From an uncultured Psychrosphaera sp. (GTDB lineage: Bacteria > Pseudomonadota > Gammaproteobacteria > Enterobacterales > Alteromonadaceae): DNA of 64,000 nucleotides. The DNA lies in NCBI RefSeq assembly GCF_947500655.1, contig NZ_CANMSK010000017.1:33296-97295 (forward strand). The letters run 5' to 3'. Under the pieces are notes generated by a model that was given only the letters and a program-made list of their open reading frames with translations, made no database searches and was not told where the DNA came from. Shown in pieces: positions 27,622 to 37,822 of the stretch; the first letter of the stretch is position 1, and every line of letters starts with the position of its first letter. Both the position numbers and the translations under genes were made by a program.

Positions 27622-28541
27622 GCTTAGATGCTAAAATCTTTGGTAAGGTTGCAGTTATGTTTGGCGGAGAGTCAGCTGAACGTACAGTTTCATTAAACTC
27701 AGGTGCTGCGGTATTAAATGCATTGATATCTCAAGGTGTAGATGCACATAAATTTGATCCAAAAGACAGTCCACTGACAGACTTAACAAAGAATAATTTT
27801 GATCGTGTGTTTATTGTATTACACGGTCGTGGTGGTGAAGACGGCGCTTTACAAGGCGCATTAAGTTATATGGGACTGCCGTTTACTGGCACTGGCGCTC
27901 AAGGGTCTGCTTTTGCTATGGATAAAGTCCGTAGTAAGTATTTATTTTTAGGCGCTCAATTACCAACTGCACCATTTTTTGTGGTGAATAAAGGCGATAA
28001 CTTTGATTGCCAACAAATATTAAACCAGTTATCGGGTAAGGTAATGGTTAAACCTGCTAATGAAGGTTCTAGTATTGGTATGGGGGAAGCGCATTCAGTT
28101 GAGCAGTTAGAGTCAGCCATTAATAATGCGTTTAACTATGACTCTGAAGTGTTAGTTGAACAATGGGTTACTGGACGTGAAGTTACCGTGAGCATCTTAA
28201 ATGGAGTGGCGTTACCAATTATTGAAATGCGTACATCACATGAATTTTATGATTATGATGCTAAGTACATTACAGGTGATACTGAATACTTATGTCCTGC
28301 GCCATTAGGGGCTGAGTTGACTAAAGAAGTTCAGGATGTTGCAGTGAAGGTATTTAACATCGTAGGAGGTTCTGGTTGGGGACGTGTGGACTTTATTATC
28401 GGTGAAAACAATCAGTTGAATGTATTGGAAGTTAATACAGTGCCGGGTATGACGGAAACATCGTTAGTACCAAAAGCAGCTGCTGCTAATAACATCGATT
28501 TTTCGAGCTTAGTGATAAATATTTTAAAGGGCACTCTTTAA
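27618..28541 (+). CDS. ddl: D-alanine-D-alanine ligase (DdlB type)
   Basis: A 307-residue ATP-grasp ligase supplying D-Ala-D-Ala for Mur[45 protein letters not shown] and the C-terminal [19 protein letters not shown] are diagnostic. The position between murC and ftsQ is the usual one for ddlB. Overlaps both neighbours. Confidence 0.97.
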   Translation: MSLDAKIFGKVAVMFGGESAERTVSLNSGAAVLNALISQGVDAHKFDPKDSPLTDLTKNNFDRVFIVLHGRGGEDGALQGALSYMGLPFTGTGAQGSAFAMDKVRSKYLFLGAQLPTAPFFVVNKGDNFDCQQILNQLSGKVMVKPANEGSSIGMGEAHSVEQLESAINNAFNYDSEVLVEQWVTGREVTVSILNGVALPIIEMRTSHEFYDYDAKYITGDTEYLCPAPLGAELTKEVQDVAVKVFNIVGGSGWGRVDFIIGENNQLNVLEVNTVPGMTETSLVPKAAAANNIDFSSLVINILKGTL

Positions 28542-29266
28542 TGACAGAGAAACCAATGAAGAAATTGAAAAGTTCTAGCTTTTTAGGCGGAATTGTTTTC
28601 TTTTTTTTGGTTATCTTCCTGATTATATGGGGGTATAATACCCTGCTAAGCTGGGCTCAGAGTAAAAATGATTCGCCAATTAATGCTGTTGTTGTTCATG
28701 GTGAGTTTCGTTATTTAAAACGTGATGAATTAGAACAAAAGATTGTACAAAAATTGGACGGTAGTTTCTTTTCATTAGACGTCGTTCGGTTACAAAATAA
28801 AATAGAAGAAAACCCTTGGGTTTACAGCGCTTCTATCCGTAAAGAGTGGCCTAGAAAGCTACATATTTATGTTGTAGAGCAAGACGCTTTTGCTATTTGG
28901 AATAATGATTTACTTTTAAACAAATTTGGTGACGTGTTTTACGCTAATGATGTTAAAGTAGACGATAATCTCGCTCGTCTTTATGGGCCTGAAGGAAATG
29001 AGAAAGACGTATTAGCTGGTTATGTGGATATGCAGTACCTTTTGAAGTTGCATAACTTTAAAATTAGCGAGTTAGTTTTATCAGAAAGATATGCTTGGCA
29101 GGTATGGTTAAAATCAGGCATACACTTAAATTTAGGCCGCTCAGATAAAATGTCTAGAGTGCAAAGATTTTTAGATTTACAACCATTATTGGTTGAGTAC
29201 GGCGACAAAAAGATAGCTCGTGTAGATTTACGTTATGACATAGGTTTAGCGGTGTCATGGCAATAA
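28541..29266 (+). CDS. ftsQ: Cell division protein FtsQ
   Basis: A 241-residue bitopic protein. A short basic cytoplasmic tail is followed by a transmembrane helix at about 15-37 (GGIVFFFLVIFLIIWGYNTL). A POTRA domain then begins at INAVVVHGEFRYL, followed by the beta domain (PRKLHIYVVEQDAFAIW). It recruits FtsL, FtsB and later division proteins. Confidence 0.95.
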   Translation: MTEKPMKKLKSSSFLGGIVFFFLVIFLIIWGYNTLLSWAQSKNDSPINAVVVHGEFRYLKRDELEQKIVQKLDGSFFSLDVVRLQNKIEENPWVYSASIRKEWPRKLHIYVVEQDAFAIWNNDLLLNKFGDVFYANDVKVDDNLARLYGPEGNEKDVLAGYVDMQYLLKLHNFKISELVLSERYAWQVWLKSGIHLNLGRSDKMSRVQRFLDLQPLLVEYGDKKIARVDLRYDIGLAVSWQ

Positions 29267-29307
29267 ATATTATTATTACAACAATATAAGTGCGATAAGC
29301 GAAAAGT

Positions 29308-30537
29308 ATGAACTCAAGTGCAAAAGCCAACGATCGAAATTTAATAGTCGGTTTAGATGTAGGTACTTCAAAAGTAGTTGCTGTAGTTGGTGAAATTACA
29401 CCAGATCAGCAAATAAGTATTGTTGGTGTTGGACATCATGCTAGTCATGGTATGGATAAAGGCGGAGTTAATGACTTAAATTTAGTTATTGGCTCGGTAC
29501 AGAGAGCGATTAATGAAGCTGAGTTAATGGCTGATTGTCGTATATCCTCTGTGTATTTAGCAATAAGTGGAAAACACATCTCTTGTCAGAATGAGAGTGG
29601 CATGGTGCCAATTAATGATTCTGAAGTAACCGCTGACGATGTTGAAAACGTCATCCATGCTGCAAAAGCGGTTCCTATGGCAGCTGAAAGAAAAATGTTA
29701 CATGTATTACCACAAGAATTTTCGGTAGATATGCAAGAAGGAATTAAAAGCCCGATAGGCATGTCTGGTGTTAGAATGGAAGCTAAAGTACACATAGTGA
29801 CTTGCGCTAATGACATGGCGAAAAACATAGTTAAATGTGTTGAACGTTGTGAATTAAAAGAAGATCAATTGATTTTTAGTGCGTTAGCCTCAAGTTACTC
29901 TGTTCTAACAGATGATGAAAGAGAGTTAGGTGTTTGTGTTGTTGATATGGGCGGGGGAACATTAGACATTGCTATTTATGTTAACGGAGCAATTAGACAC
30001 TCAGCAGTATTACCTATCGCTGGTAACCAAGTTACGAATGATATAGCGAAGATATTCCGCACGCCAATTAGTCATGCGGAAGATATTAAAGTTAAATACG
30101 GTGCGGCGTATCGTAATTTGGCAAGTGCGGAAGAAAGTATAGAAGTTCCTAGTGTTGGTGGTCGACCTTCAAGAACTATGTCCAGGCATATGTTGGCAGA
30201 AGTCATTGAACCTAGATATCAGGAAATATTTGAATTGATTTTGGATGAGATTCGCAAATCAGGTCTTGGAGATCAAATAGCTGCAGGCATAGTGTTAACT
30301 GGCGGTACGTCAAAAATGACAGGTGCTGTTGAATATGCTGAGCAAATATTCCAAATGCCGGTGCGAGTAGGGACGCCTGTTGGTGTTAAAGGGCTAACAG
30401 AATATGTGCAGGACCCTAGTTATGCTACAGCTGTTGGTTTGTTGTTATATGGAATGGAAAAACAACAATCTAACGATGAAGAAAAAGAACAAAGCTGGTT
30501 GCACAGAATAGCAAGCTGGTTCAAAGGCGAATTTTAA
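29308..30537 (+). CDS. ftsA: Cell division protein FtsA
   Basis: A 409-residue actin-like ATPase that tethers FtsZ to the membrane. The phosphate-1 motif is LIVGLDVGTSKVVAVVGE, the phosphate-2 motif CVVDMGGGTLDIAIY, and the adenosine motif GIVLTGGTSKM. The C-terminal amphipathic membrane-targeting helix (LHRIASWFKGEF) is present. Spaced 41 bases after ftsQ. Confidence 0.97.
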   Translation: MNSSAKANDRNLIVGLDVGTSKVVAVVGEITPDQQISIVGVGHHASHGMDKGGVNDLNLVIGSVQRAINEAELMADCRISSVYLAISGKHISCQNESGMVPINDSEVTADDVENVIHAAKAVPMAAERKMLHVLPQEFSVDMQEGIKSPIGMSGVRMEAKVHIVTCANDMAKNIVKCVERCELKEDQLIFSALASSYSVLTDDERELGVCVVDMGGGTLDIAIYVNGAIRHSAVLPIAGNQVTNDIAKIFRTPISHAEDIKVKYGAAYRNLASAEESIEVPSVGGRPSRTMSRHMLAEVIEPRYQEIFELILDEIRKSGLGDQIAAGIVLTGGTSKMTGAVEYAEQIFQMPVRVGTPVGVKGLTEYVQDPSYATAVGLLLYGMEKQQSNDEEKEQSWLHRIASWFKGEF

Positions 30538-30562
30538 AGAATTTTAGACGGAGAGTATGACG

Positions 30563-31735
30563 ATGTTTGAGTTAATGGATAATCATAACGAAGAAGCTGT
30601 CATTAAAGTATTTGGTGTAGGTGGCGGCGGCGGTAATGCTGTTGATCATATGGTTAAAGAATCTATCGAAGGGGTAGATTTTATTGCTGCGAATACAGAT
30701 GCACAAGCATTACGTAATTCAGGCGCTGGTACGACATTACAGTTAGGTAAAGAAGTCACTAAAGGGTTGGGCGCAGGCGCAAATCCTGATGTTGGCCGTC
30801 AATCAGCGTTGGAAGATAGAGCTAATATTGCAGCTTCAATGGAAGGTGCTGATATGGTCTTTATTGCAGCTGGTATGGGTGGTGGCACTGGAACAGGTGC
30901 TGCACCAGTGGTTGCTGAGATTGCTAAAGAATTAGGTATATTAACGGTTGCCGTTGTAACTAAACCTTTTGCCTTTGAAGGTAAAAAGCGTTTAAGTTAC
31001 GCTGACCAAGGAATTGAAGAATTATCACGTAGTGTTGACTCTTTGATCACAATTCCAAACGATAAGTTATTAAAAGTACTAGGGCCAAAAACAAGCCTGT
31101 TGGATGCATTTAAAGAAGCAAATAATGTACTTCTTGGCGCAGTTCAAGGTATTGCTGAGTTAATTACTCGCCCTGGTTTAATCAATGTCGATTTCGCGGA
31201 CGTAAGAACGGTTATGTCAGAAATGGGCACTGCTATGATGGGAACGGGTTCTTCATCTGGTCCAGACCGAGCTCAAGAAGCGGCTGAATCAGCTATATCT
31301 TCTCCATTGCTAGAAGATATTGATTTAGCAGGCGCTAAAGGTATTTTAGTTAATATCACAGCTGGTTTAGACATTAGTATTGAAGAATTTGAAACTGTTG
31401 GTAACACGGTTAAAGCATTTGCATCAGAGAACGCAACGGTTGTTGTTGGTGCTGTAATTGATATGGATATGCAAGATGAGCTAAGAGTAACGGTTGTTGC
31501 TACTGGCATCGGCGGTGAAAAGCGTGCTGATATTTCTTTAGTACCTGCAACACCAATGGCAGCAACAGGAACATCTGGAATGTCGAATATGTCTGGAACA
31601 TCAGGTATGTCAGCACAGTCAAATGCTGTAGCTCAGCCTATGCAAGAGCAGCAACCACTGATTGAACCAGAAGAGACAAAAGAAGAAGAAAACTATTTTG
31701 ATATCCCAGCTTTTTTGAGAAAACAAGCTGACTAA
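30563..31735 (+). CDS. ftsZ: Cell division protein FtsZ
   Basis: A 390-residue tubulin-like GTPase forming the Z ring. The GTP-binding signature [10 protein letters not shown], the T7 loop ([11 protein letters not shown]) and the C-terminal peptide [11 protein letters not shown], which binds FtsA and ZipA, are intact. The ATG at 30563 fits GGAG at 30550 and the E. coli N-terminus (MFE), while the ATG at 30557 is too close to it. The variable linker carries a small Met/Ser/Gly/Thr-rich repeat ([15 protein letters not shown]). Confidence 0.97.
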   Translation: MFELMDNHNEEAVIKVFGVGGGGGNAVDHMVKESIEGVDFIAANTDAQALRNSGAGTTLQLGKEVTKGLGAGANPDVGRQSALEDRANIAASMEGADMVFIAAGMGGGTGTGAAPVVAEIAKELGILTVAVVTKPFAFEGKKRLSYADQGIEELSRSVDSLITIPNDKLLKVLGPKTSLLDAFKEANNVLLGAVQGIAELITRPGLINVDFADVRTVMSEMGTAMMGTGSSSGPDRAQEAAESAISSPLLEDIDLAGAKGILVNITAGLDISIEEFETVGNTVKAFASENATVVVGAVIDMDMQDELRVTVVATGIGGEKRADISLVPATPMAATGTSGMSNMSGTSGMSAQSNAVAQPMQEQQPLIEPEETKEEENYFDIPAFLRKQAD

Positions 31736-31746
31736 ATATTGAACTA

Positions 31747-31775
31747 TTGCGGATTTTACTAATTAAGTGTATAAT
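31747..31775 (+). promoter_or_regulatory. Candidate lpxC promoter overlapping a hairpin
   Basis: TATAAT at 31770-31775 with a weak TTGCGG 17 bases upstream. The same stretch forms the inverted repeat GCGGATT/AATCCGC (31749-31779) followed by a T6 run, so it could also act as a weak terminator after ftsZ. Confidence 0.45.
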
Positions 31776-31827
31776 CCGCCGACATTTTTTAATATGCAAT
31801 GTTTAGTAGTAAGAGTGAGGTTAATTA

Positions 31828-32739
31828 ATGATTAAGCAACGTACTATCAAATCTTCAGTTACTACAACTGGGATTGGTTTACACAAAGGTGAAAAGGTTA
31901 CTTTAACCTTGCGTCCTGCTGCGGATAATACTGGTATTATCTTTATGCGCACGGATTTATCTCCTGTGGCAGAATTTGTAGCATCGCCAGAAATGGTTGG
32001 TGATACTCAAATGTGTACATGTTTAATTAATGATCAGAACCAACGTTTATCTACAACTGAGCACTTGATGGCTGCAATTGCGAGTCTTTCAATTGATAAC
32101 TTAATTGTTGAAGTTGATTCATCTGAGATTCCAATTATGGATGGTAGTTCATTGCCGTTTATCTTCTTATTGCAAGAAGCTGAAGTGGTAGAGCAAACTG
32201 CGCTACGTCGTTATATTAAAATAACTAAACCTGTTCGTGTTGAAATTGACGATAAATGGGCTGAATTAAGACCATACAATGGTTTTAAAATTGATTTTAG
32301 AATTTCATTTGATCACCCAATTATTTCTAAATCATCACAACGTATCAGTGTTGATATTACAGCCGACTCATTTCTTAAAGAGATCAGCCGTGCAAGAACC
32401 TTTGGCTTTATGCGTGATATTGAGTATTTAAGAAATAACAATCTAGCGTTAGGTGGCAACATGGATAACGCGATTGTTTTAGATGAATATCGTGTATTAA
32501 ATCCAGATGGTCTACGTTATGACGATGAATTTGTTAAGCATAAAATATTAGACGCTGTTGGTGACTTGTATATGACAGGTAAACCTCTATTAGCCGAATT
32601 TGTTGCATTTAAATCAGGCCACGACTTAAATAATAAAGTTTTAGTGGAATTGATGAATAACAAAGATTGTTGGGAATACGTGACGTTTGAAAACGAAACA
32701 CCTGAATTAGTTACCAATAGCTTACCTCAATTGGTATAA
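31828..32739 (+). CDS. lpxC: UDP-3-O-acyl-N-acetylglucosamine deacetylase LpxC
   Basis: A 303-residue zinc enzyme catalysing the committed step of lipid A synthesis. The zinc-site motifs STTEHLMAA and [13 protein letters not shown], and the SRARTFGFM segment, are conserved. Terminal gene of the division cluster, as in many gammaproteobacteria, followed by a strong terminator. Confidence 0.97.
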   Translation: MIKQRTIKSSVTTTGIGLHKGEKVTLTLRPAADNTGIIFMRTDLSPVAEFVASPEMVGDTQMCTCLINDQNQRLSTTEHLMAAIASLSIDNLIVEVDSSEIPIMDGSSLPFIFLLQEAEVVEQTALRRYIKITKPVRVEIDDKWAELRPYNGFKIDFRISFDHPIISKSSQRISVDITADSFLKEISRARTFGFMRDIEYLRNNNLALGGNMDNAIVLDEYRVLNPDGLRYDDEFVKHKILDAVGDLYMTGKPLLAEFVAFKSGHDLNNKVLVELMNNKDCWEYVTFENETPELVTNSLPQLV

Positions 32740-32752
32740 AACAATATTTGTT

Positions 32753-32780
32753 AAAAAAAAGCGCTTATAGCGCTTTTTTT
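32753..32780 (+). terminator. Rho-independent terminator after lpxC
   Basis: AAGCGCT-TAT-AGCGCTT stem flanked by A8 and T7 runs, so it can work in both directions. The remaining intergenic DNA to 33105 holds no gene that I can support. Confidence 0.9.
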
Positions 32781-33105
32781 GTGCCTGTGACTTTATTATC
32801 AATAATACTATATTGGCAACCTCTGCCTTCATATATTTACAACCACCTTCTTTATTGTAAACACAGCGATGCATAGAGCCGTTTATTGTAAAGATAACTT
32901 GCCTATAAAAACCGTCAAACATTCACTTGAGTAATTAACTGATATTTGGGCTATTTGCTATATTGCAGCCATATAAATAGAAGTTGTTTAGACGTTTGAG
33001 TATTCATTACTTAGCCGTTAAACAAACATAATAAAAATAACTATGAAACATAATCATAGATAAAACTTAAAACTTAAGACTTAACAGTTTAATGGGGAAT
33101 ATAAC

Positions 33106-34185
33106 TTGGCTGATTTATTTGAAAACCCAATGGGGTTAGACGGATTTGAATTCGTAGAATTTTGTGCACCTGAAAAAGGAATACTTGAACCTATCTTTAC
33201 AGCAATGGGCTTTAGTAAAGTTGCTTCGCATAAATCAAAAGATGTGCAGTTGTGGCGTCAAGGTGATATCAGTTTTATCTGTAATTATGAGAAAGGCAGC
33301 CATGCTGATTATTATGCGCAAGAACATGGCCCATCAGCTTGTGGTTTAGCATTTAGAGTTAAAGATGCTCAGTTTGCTTACTCTGAAGTATTGAAAAAAG
33401 GCGCTCAGCCGGTTCATATTGAAACTGGCCCTATGGAATTACGTTTACCTGCTATTAAAGGCATAGGTGGTGCTACGCTGTATTTAATTGACCGTTATAA
33501 AGATACTAATACTATTTATGATATTGATTTTAACTGGGTTGACGGTGCTGACCGTAACCCTGAAGGTTGTGGTTTCCACACGTTGGATCATCTAACTCAT
33601 AATGTTTATCGCGGCCGGATGGATTACTGGGCTTCATATTACCAAGACTTATTTAACTTCCGTGAAATTCGTTACTTTGATATTAAAGGTGAATACACGG
33701 GCTTGTTATCAAAGGCCATGACTGCCCCCGATGGGAAAATACGTATTCCTCTAAATGAAGAGTCTGGTGCAGGCGGTGGTCAGATTGAAGAATTCTTAAT
33801 GCAATACAACGGGGAAGGTATTCAGCATATTGCATTCTCTTGTGATGATTTGATTTCATGTTGGGATAGGCTTAAAAAATCTGGTGTGAAGTTTATGACA
33901 GCACCTCCAACAACCTACTACGATATGTTAGCGGAACGTTTACCTGGTCATGGTGAACCTGTTGATGAGCTACAAGCGCGTGGCATTTTATTAGACGGAA
34001 CAACTGGTGATGGTCAACCTAGACTACTTTTACAAATATTTTCTGAAGCATCGTTAGGCCCTGTATTTTTCGAGTTTATTCAGCGTAAAGAAGATGATGG
34101 ATTTGGTGAAGGTAACTTCAAAGCGTTATTTGAGTCGATAGAACGTGACCAAGTAAACCGTGGTGTTGTCGGTGACGAAAAATAA
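33106..34185 (+). CDS. hpd: 4-hydroxyphenylpyruvate dioxygenase
   Basis: A 359-residue Fe(II) VOC-fold enzyme converting 4-hydroxyphenylpyruvate to homogentisate in tyrosine catabolism. Iron ligands are visible as H162 ([11 protein letters not shown]), H241 (IQHIAFSC) and E323 (FFEFIQRK). Normal length. The start is TTG at 33106, preceded by TGGGGAA at a good distance; no in-frame ATG fits the N-terminus. First of three closely spaced genes. Confidence 0.95.
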   Translation: MADLFENPMGLDGFEFVEFCAPEKGILEPIFTAMGFSKVASHKSKDVQLWRQGDISFICNYEKGSHADYYAQEHGPSACGLAFRVKDAQFAYSEVLKKGAQPVHIETGPMELRLPAIKGIGGATLYLIDRYKDTNTIYDIDFNWVDGADRNPEGCGFHTLDHLTHNVYRGRMDYWASYYQDLFNFREIRYFDIKGEYTGLLSKAMTAPDGKIRIPLNEESGAGGGQIEEFLMQYNGEGIQHIAFSCDDLISCWDRLKKSGVKFMTAPPTTYYDMLAERLPGHGEPVDELQARGILLDGTTGDGQPRLLLQIFSEASLGPVFFEFIQRKEDDGFGEGNFKALFESIERDQVNRGVVGDEK

Positions 34186-34208
34186 GATAGCTAATACAGG
34201 AGCTAATT

Positions 34209-34757
34209 ATGAAAACTCAAGGTATTCACCATGTTGCTTATCGATGCATCAATGCGAAAAAAACCATGGTATTTTATCGTGACTTGTTAAACATGGAGTT
34301 TATGTTGGCGATTGCTGAAGATAACGTTCCTTCAACAGGCGATCCTGATCCTTACATGCATATTTTTATGGACTCAGGGCGCGGTAATGTATTGGCATTT
34401 TTTGAAATTCCTAATTCACCTGATATGGGTCGTGATGAAAACACGCCAGCTTGGGTTCAGCATATTGCCTTTCAAGTTAACTCTATCGATGATTTATTAG
34501 AAGCTAAAGATAGTTTAGAAGCCGCTGGGATTGATGTACTAGGCCCAACTAATCATACTATTTTTAAGTCGATATACTTTTTTGATCCAAACGGTCACCG
34601 TATTGAATTAGCAGCTAATACCGGTAAACCTGGTATGTTAGACGAATTAAAACGAGTAGCGCCTGCTATGTTAGATGAGTGGGACAAAACTAAAAAAGCA
34701 CCACAACACGCAGCTTGGTTGCACAGTGGTGAAGACTTTCCAGGAAGTGAATCATGA
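34209..34757 (+). CDS. Glyoxalase/VOC-family protein in the tyrosine catabolism operon
   Basis: A 182-residue single VOC module: GIHHVAYRCINAKKTMVFYRDLL, WVQHIAFQVNSIDDLLEAK, then FDPNGHRIELAAN. Metal-ligand positions H8/H9, the His of VQHIAF and the Glu of RIELA are kept. A C-terminal tail of about 45 residues follows. It lies between the HPPD and fumarylacetoacetase-like genes and overlaps the latter by four bases, so it probably acts in the same pathway. The exact reaction is unknown. Confidence 0.8.
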   Translation: MKTQGIHHVAYRCINAKKTMVFYRDLLNMEFMLAIAEDNVPSTGDPDPYMHIFMDSGRGNVLAFFEIPNSPDMGRDENTPAWVQHIAFQVNSIDDLLEAKDSLEAAGIDVLGPTNHTIFKSIYFFDPNGHRIELAANTGKPGMLDELKRVAPAMLDEWDKTKKAPQHAAWLHSGEDFPGSES

Positions 34758-35761
34758 AATTAGCAAGTTTGAAATCAGGCCGTGATGGCAAGTTAGTGGT
34801 TGTGAATAACGCATTGACCAAAATGGTTAATGCGACAGATATAGCGCCAACGATGCAAGCTGCGTTAGATGATTGGGACTATGTTGAGCCTAAACTTAAC
34901 GCTTTATATGCTGATTTAGAAAGTGGTGTAATTGCGGGGGAAGTGTTTGATCAAACAAACTGTGAGTCGCCTTTGCCACGAGCATATCAATGGGCCGATG
35001 GCAGTGCTTATGTTAACCACGTTGAGCTTGTTCGCAAAGCGCGTAATGCAGAAATGCCTGCTACCTTCTGGACTGATCCATTAATGTATCAAGGTGGCTC
35101 CGACAGTTTCTTAGCTCCACGTTCACCTATCGTTATGCCACAAACGGATGGCTTTGGTGTTGATTTTGAAGCGGAAGTTGCAGTTATAACTGATGATGTT
35201 CCTATGGGCGTATCAGCAGATGATGCGGTAAATTATGTTCGTTTAATCATGATAGTTAATGACGTGTCATTACGCGGTTTAATACCAAATGAGCTTGGTA
35301 AAGGTTTTGGATTTTTCCAATCAAAACCATCAAGTGCATTTAGTCCCGTTTGTGCAACACCTGAGCAATTAGGCGATGCATGGCAAGGTGGGAAGTTATC
35401 GTTACCTTTAATTTCAATTTTAAATGATGGTATGTTTGGTAAACCGGAAGCCGGTGTTGATATGACATTTAATTTTGGTCAGCTAATCGCTCATGCTGCT
35501 AAAACTCGACCTTTATGTGCCGGCACGATAATTGGCTCGGGCACCGTATCTAATAAATTAGATGGTGGTGCAGGAAAACCAGTTAAAGACGGTGGCGTTG
35601 GTTATAGCTGTATTGCAGAAATTAGAATGATTGAAACTATCGAGCACGGTAAACCAACAACTCCATTTATGCAGTTTGGTGACAAAATACAAATAGAGAT
35701 GTTTGATAAGCAAGGTCAGTCTTTATTTGGTCAAATTAATCAGACACTGCAACAGCAGTGA
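34754..35761 (+). CDS. fahA: Fumarylacetoacetate hydrolase family protein
   Basis: A 335-residue FAH-family enzyme, probably splitting fumarylacetoacetate to fumarate and acetoacetate at the end of tyrosine degradation. VDFEAEVAVITDDVPMG contains the metal-binding acidic motif, and KGFGFFQSKPSSAFSPVC and GTIIGSGTVSN follow. It is coupled to the VOC gene (ATGA overlap). Homogentisate dioxygenase and maleylacetoacetate isomerase genes are not in this window. Confidence 0.88.
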   Translation: MKLASLKSGRDGKLVVVNNALTKMVNATDIAPTMQAALDDWDYVEPKLNALYADLESGVIAGEVFDQTNCESPLPRAYQWADGSAYVNHVELVRKARNAEMPATFWTDPLMYQGGSDSFLAPRSPIVMPQTDGFGVDFEAEVAVITDDVPMGVSADDAVNYVRLIMIVNDVSLRGLIPNELGKGFGFFQSKPSSAFSPVCATPEQLGDAWQGGKLSLPLISILNDGMFGKPEAGVDMTFNFGQLIAHAAKTRPLCAGTIIGSGTVSNKLDGGAGKPVKDGGVGYSCIAEIRMIETIEHGKPTTPFMQFGDKIQIEMFDKQGQSLFGQINQTLQQQ

Positions 35762-35782
35762 TCTTCATAAGTATAAATAAAT

Positions 35783-35811
35783 AGCCTCATTGTTTAATGG
35801 GGCTTTTTTTT
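35783..35811 (+). terminator. Terminator after the tyrosine catabolism genes
   Basis: AGCCTCATT-GTTT-AATGGGGCT stem (one G:T pair) followed by a T8 run. Confidence 0.85.
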
Positions 35812-35982
35812 GCTCAAAAAAATGTTATTTATGACTAAATTTTATTATATAAAACTCTGGTTACAGTAATAAAAATAAAGTGATCTTTTTAACTGAAATT
35901 ATTCATAGCCTTTTGATTAAATATGGGTAGAATTGTTTGCCGATTTTTCTGGTAAATTTAACAAATAAAAAAAGAGTGCAGC

Positions 35983-37479
35983 ATGGTAACAGTAGGTATT
36001 GATTACGGAACATCTAACTCGGAAGTTGTGTTATTTGACGGTAAAGAACATCATTATATTGAGCTGGATAGAGAATCCAAAACCCCATTTAAGATCCGTT
36101 CTTCGGTATTTATTTATTATGAAGACGATTTACCTCTTCCTCCGGTTGAAGTTATTGAAGAAAAAGTTCAACGTATTAAACGCGCTATTACTGCACAGCT
36201 AGATAAAGCTAAAGATAAATACGAAGAAGCAAAGAACCCAGCTGATGAACGCCGCTATTTAAAACAAATCGACCAACTACGTGCTGAATTCCATAATACG
36301 CCTGCGTTACAACGCAGAGCGATTAACGAGCTGTTAAAGAATCAGTCGGTGGATGATTTACCTTTACATAAAATGGTAGAGACGGGCACATTCTTGTTTG
36401 GCGAAGCAGGCTTTAAACAGTATTTAAAAACACCAGAAAAAGGTCGCTTAATTTATTCACCTAAAAACTTTTTGGGCGCGAATTTATTAGCTGGCCAAAA
36501 AGACGCATTTGTTGGCCTGATTGCAAAACAACTAACATTCTTTAAAGAAGCCGCAGAAGCTCAATTAGGCAAGAAAGTGACGGGCGCAGTTATTGGTCGA
36601 CCGGTTAAGTATCATGGTACGCGTGGTGAAGATGGAAACTCACAAGCCATTACCATAATGACAGAAGCTTCAAAACTAGCTGGCTTTGAAAAAATCGATT
36701 TCTTGGAGGAGCCAATAGCAGCCGCTTACCGAATAGAGCAAAACCTAACGGAAGAAAAAGTAGCACTAGTTATTGATATCGGTGGCGGTACAACAGATGT
36801 GTGTTGCATTCGTTTAGGTACTCAAAAACAACATGAGTACGATAGACAACAAGATGTATTGTCGGTTACTGGTACTCGCCTTGGTGGAATGGAATGTGAT
36901 AAAAATCTGATCTTAAAATGTATAGCTCCTGCTATGGGGTTAGGCACAGAAACTACCAATGGTATACCAATTCCTCCATTGTACTATAACGACATGGTAG
37001 CTGTAGATGATATACCAAGATTAAATAAATTCTTTACTGATGAAACGGGACTAGAGATAGCACAAACTATATCTGTAGCTAAAGAGCCTAAAAAATTAGA
37101 GAAGCTATTAATAGTACAAGAAGAAAAACAATCAGCGCGTTTGGTTAACTCTTCTAGAATGGCAAAAGAAATGCTGTCTGAAAAAGATCACATTGTATTA
37201 CCATTAAAATACATTGAACCTGACTTCACAGTAGAGCTTACAGAAAATGATTTAAAACGCTCTATGGTTGGCTGGATGTCTAGAGTTCGAGCACTAGTAA
37301 ATGAATGTTTGAATAATAGTAGTGAAAAACCAGATATATTATTTTTAACCGGTGGTATGAGTTTATCGCCAGTTGTACAAAAAGACATTAAAGAAATGTT
37401 ACCAGATATACCAATTGTGACGGCTGATGCCTTTAAATCAATATCAGAAGGTTTAAGTATTCAGGCTAATAAACTTTAA
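35983..37479 (+). CDS. YegD-like Hsp70-family protein
   Basis: A 498-residue actin/Hsp70-fold ATPase. Phosphate-1 is VGIDYGTSNSEVVLF, phosphate-2 VIDIGGGTTDVCCI, and the adenosine motif LFLTGGMSLSPVV. Middle motifs (VIGRPVKYHG, FLEEPIAAAYRIE, YSPKNFLGA) match E. coli YegD. The substrate-binding domain of DnaK is absent. An extra charged, coiled-coil-prone insertion lies at about 50-100 (EEKVQRIKRAITAQLDKAKD). Single gene with its own terminator. The client or role is not known. Confidence 0.88.
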   Translation: MVTVGIDYGTSNSEVVLFDGKEHHYIELDRESKTPFKIRSSVFIYYEDDLPLPPVEVIEEKVQRIKRAITAQLDKAKDKYEEAKNPADERRYLKQIDQLRAEFHNTPALQRRAINELLKNQSVDDLPLHKMVETGTFLFGEAGFKQYLKTPEKGRLIYSPKNFLGANLLAGQKDAFVGLIAKQLTFFKEAAEAQLGKKVTGAVIGRPVKYHGTRGEDGNSQAITIMTEASKLAGFEKIDFLEEPIAAAYRIEQNLTEEKVALVIDIGGGTTDVCCIRLGTQKQHEYDRQQDVLSVTGTRLGGMECDKNLILKCIAPAMGLGTETTNGIPIPPLYYNDMVAVDDIPRLNKFFTDETGLEIAQTISVAKEPKKLEKLLIVQEEKQSARLVNSSRMAKEMLSEKDHIVLPLKYIEPDFTVELTENDLKRSMVGWMSRVRALVNECLNNSSEKPDILFLTGGMSLSPVVQKDIKEMLPDIPIVTADAFKSISEGLSIQANKL

Positions 37480-37500
37480 CTAATACACCTCCAAGCTAAT

Positions 37501-37541
37501 CGTCTCATTCTATTGGAACTACCAATATGGGGCGTTTTTTT
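37501..37541 (+). terminator. Terminator after the YegD-like gene
   Basis: A long stem of CGTCTCA / TGGGGCG (with G:T pairs) plus TATTGG-AACTA-CCAATA, followed by T7. Confidence 0.85.
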
Positions 37542-37667
37542 ACTTTTTATAAAAGATTTTAAATCACTTATTAAATTCACTTAATGGGTGAATTAGGTAA
37601 ATAATTATATAGGTAGGCCTAGATATTAGGTTGTTTTAACCTTATTTCTACCTAAAATCATCAATCA

Positions 37668-37721
37668 TGGTCAACCAATAGTAAATAATTGGTTGACATT
37701 GGTTTGATTAATGGTTAATTT
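37668..37721 (+). promoter_or_regulatory. Promoter and GntR-type operator region of the SDR gene
   Basis: TGGTCAACCA at 37668-37677, then TTGGTTGACA (37689-37698). The latter overlaps a TTGACA -35 (37693-37698), with TAATTT 17 bases downstream as a possible -10. The same TGGTNNACCA pattern recurs at 39543 and 54323, near the regulator gene and before the TonB receptor, so it is the best candidate for the regulator's binding site. Confidence 0.5.
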
Positions 37722-37822
37722 CTACATTCTACTAGCTTCAGAGCGAATAAAGGAGTGCGGTTCTTTTTACTGTATGAAGTTAGAAAATTTTAATATTAGA
37801 TAATTAAGTTCTGGAGAATAGA

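Noticed and set aside
32722..32922. 66-residue minus-strand ORF after lpxC
   Set aside because: It reads through the bidirectional terminator and into the end of lpxC; no clear ribosome-binding site or family similarity.
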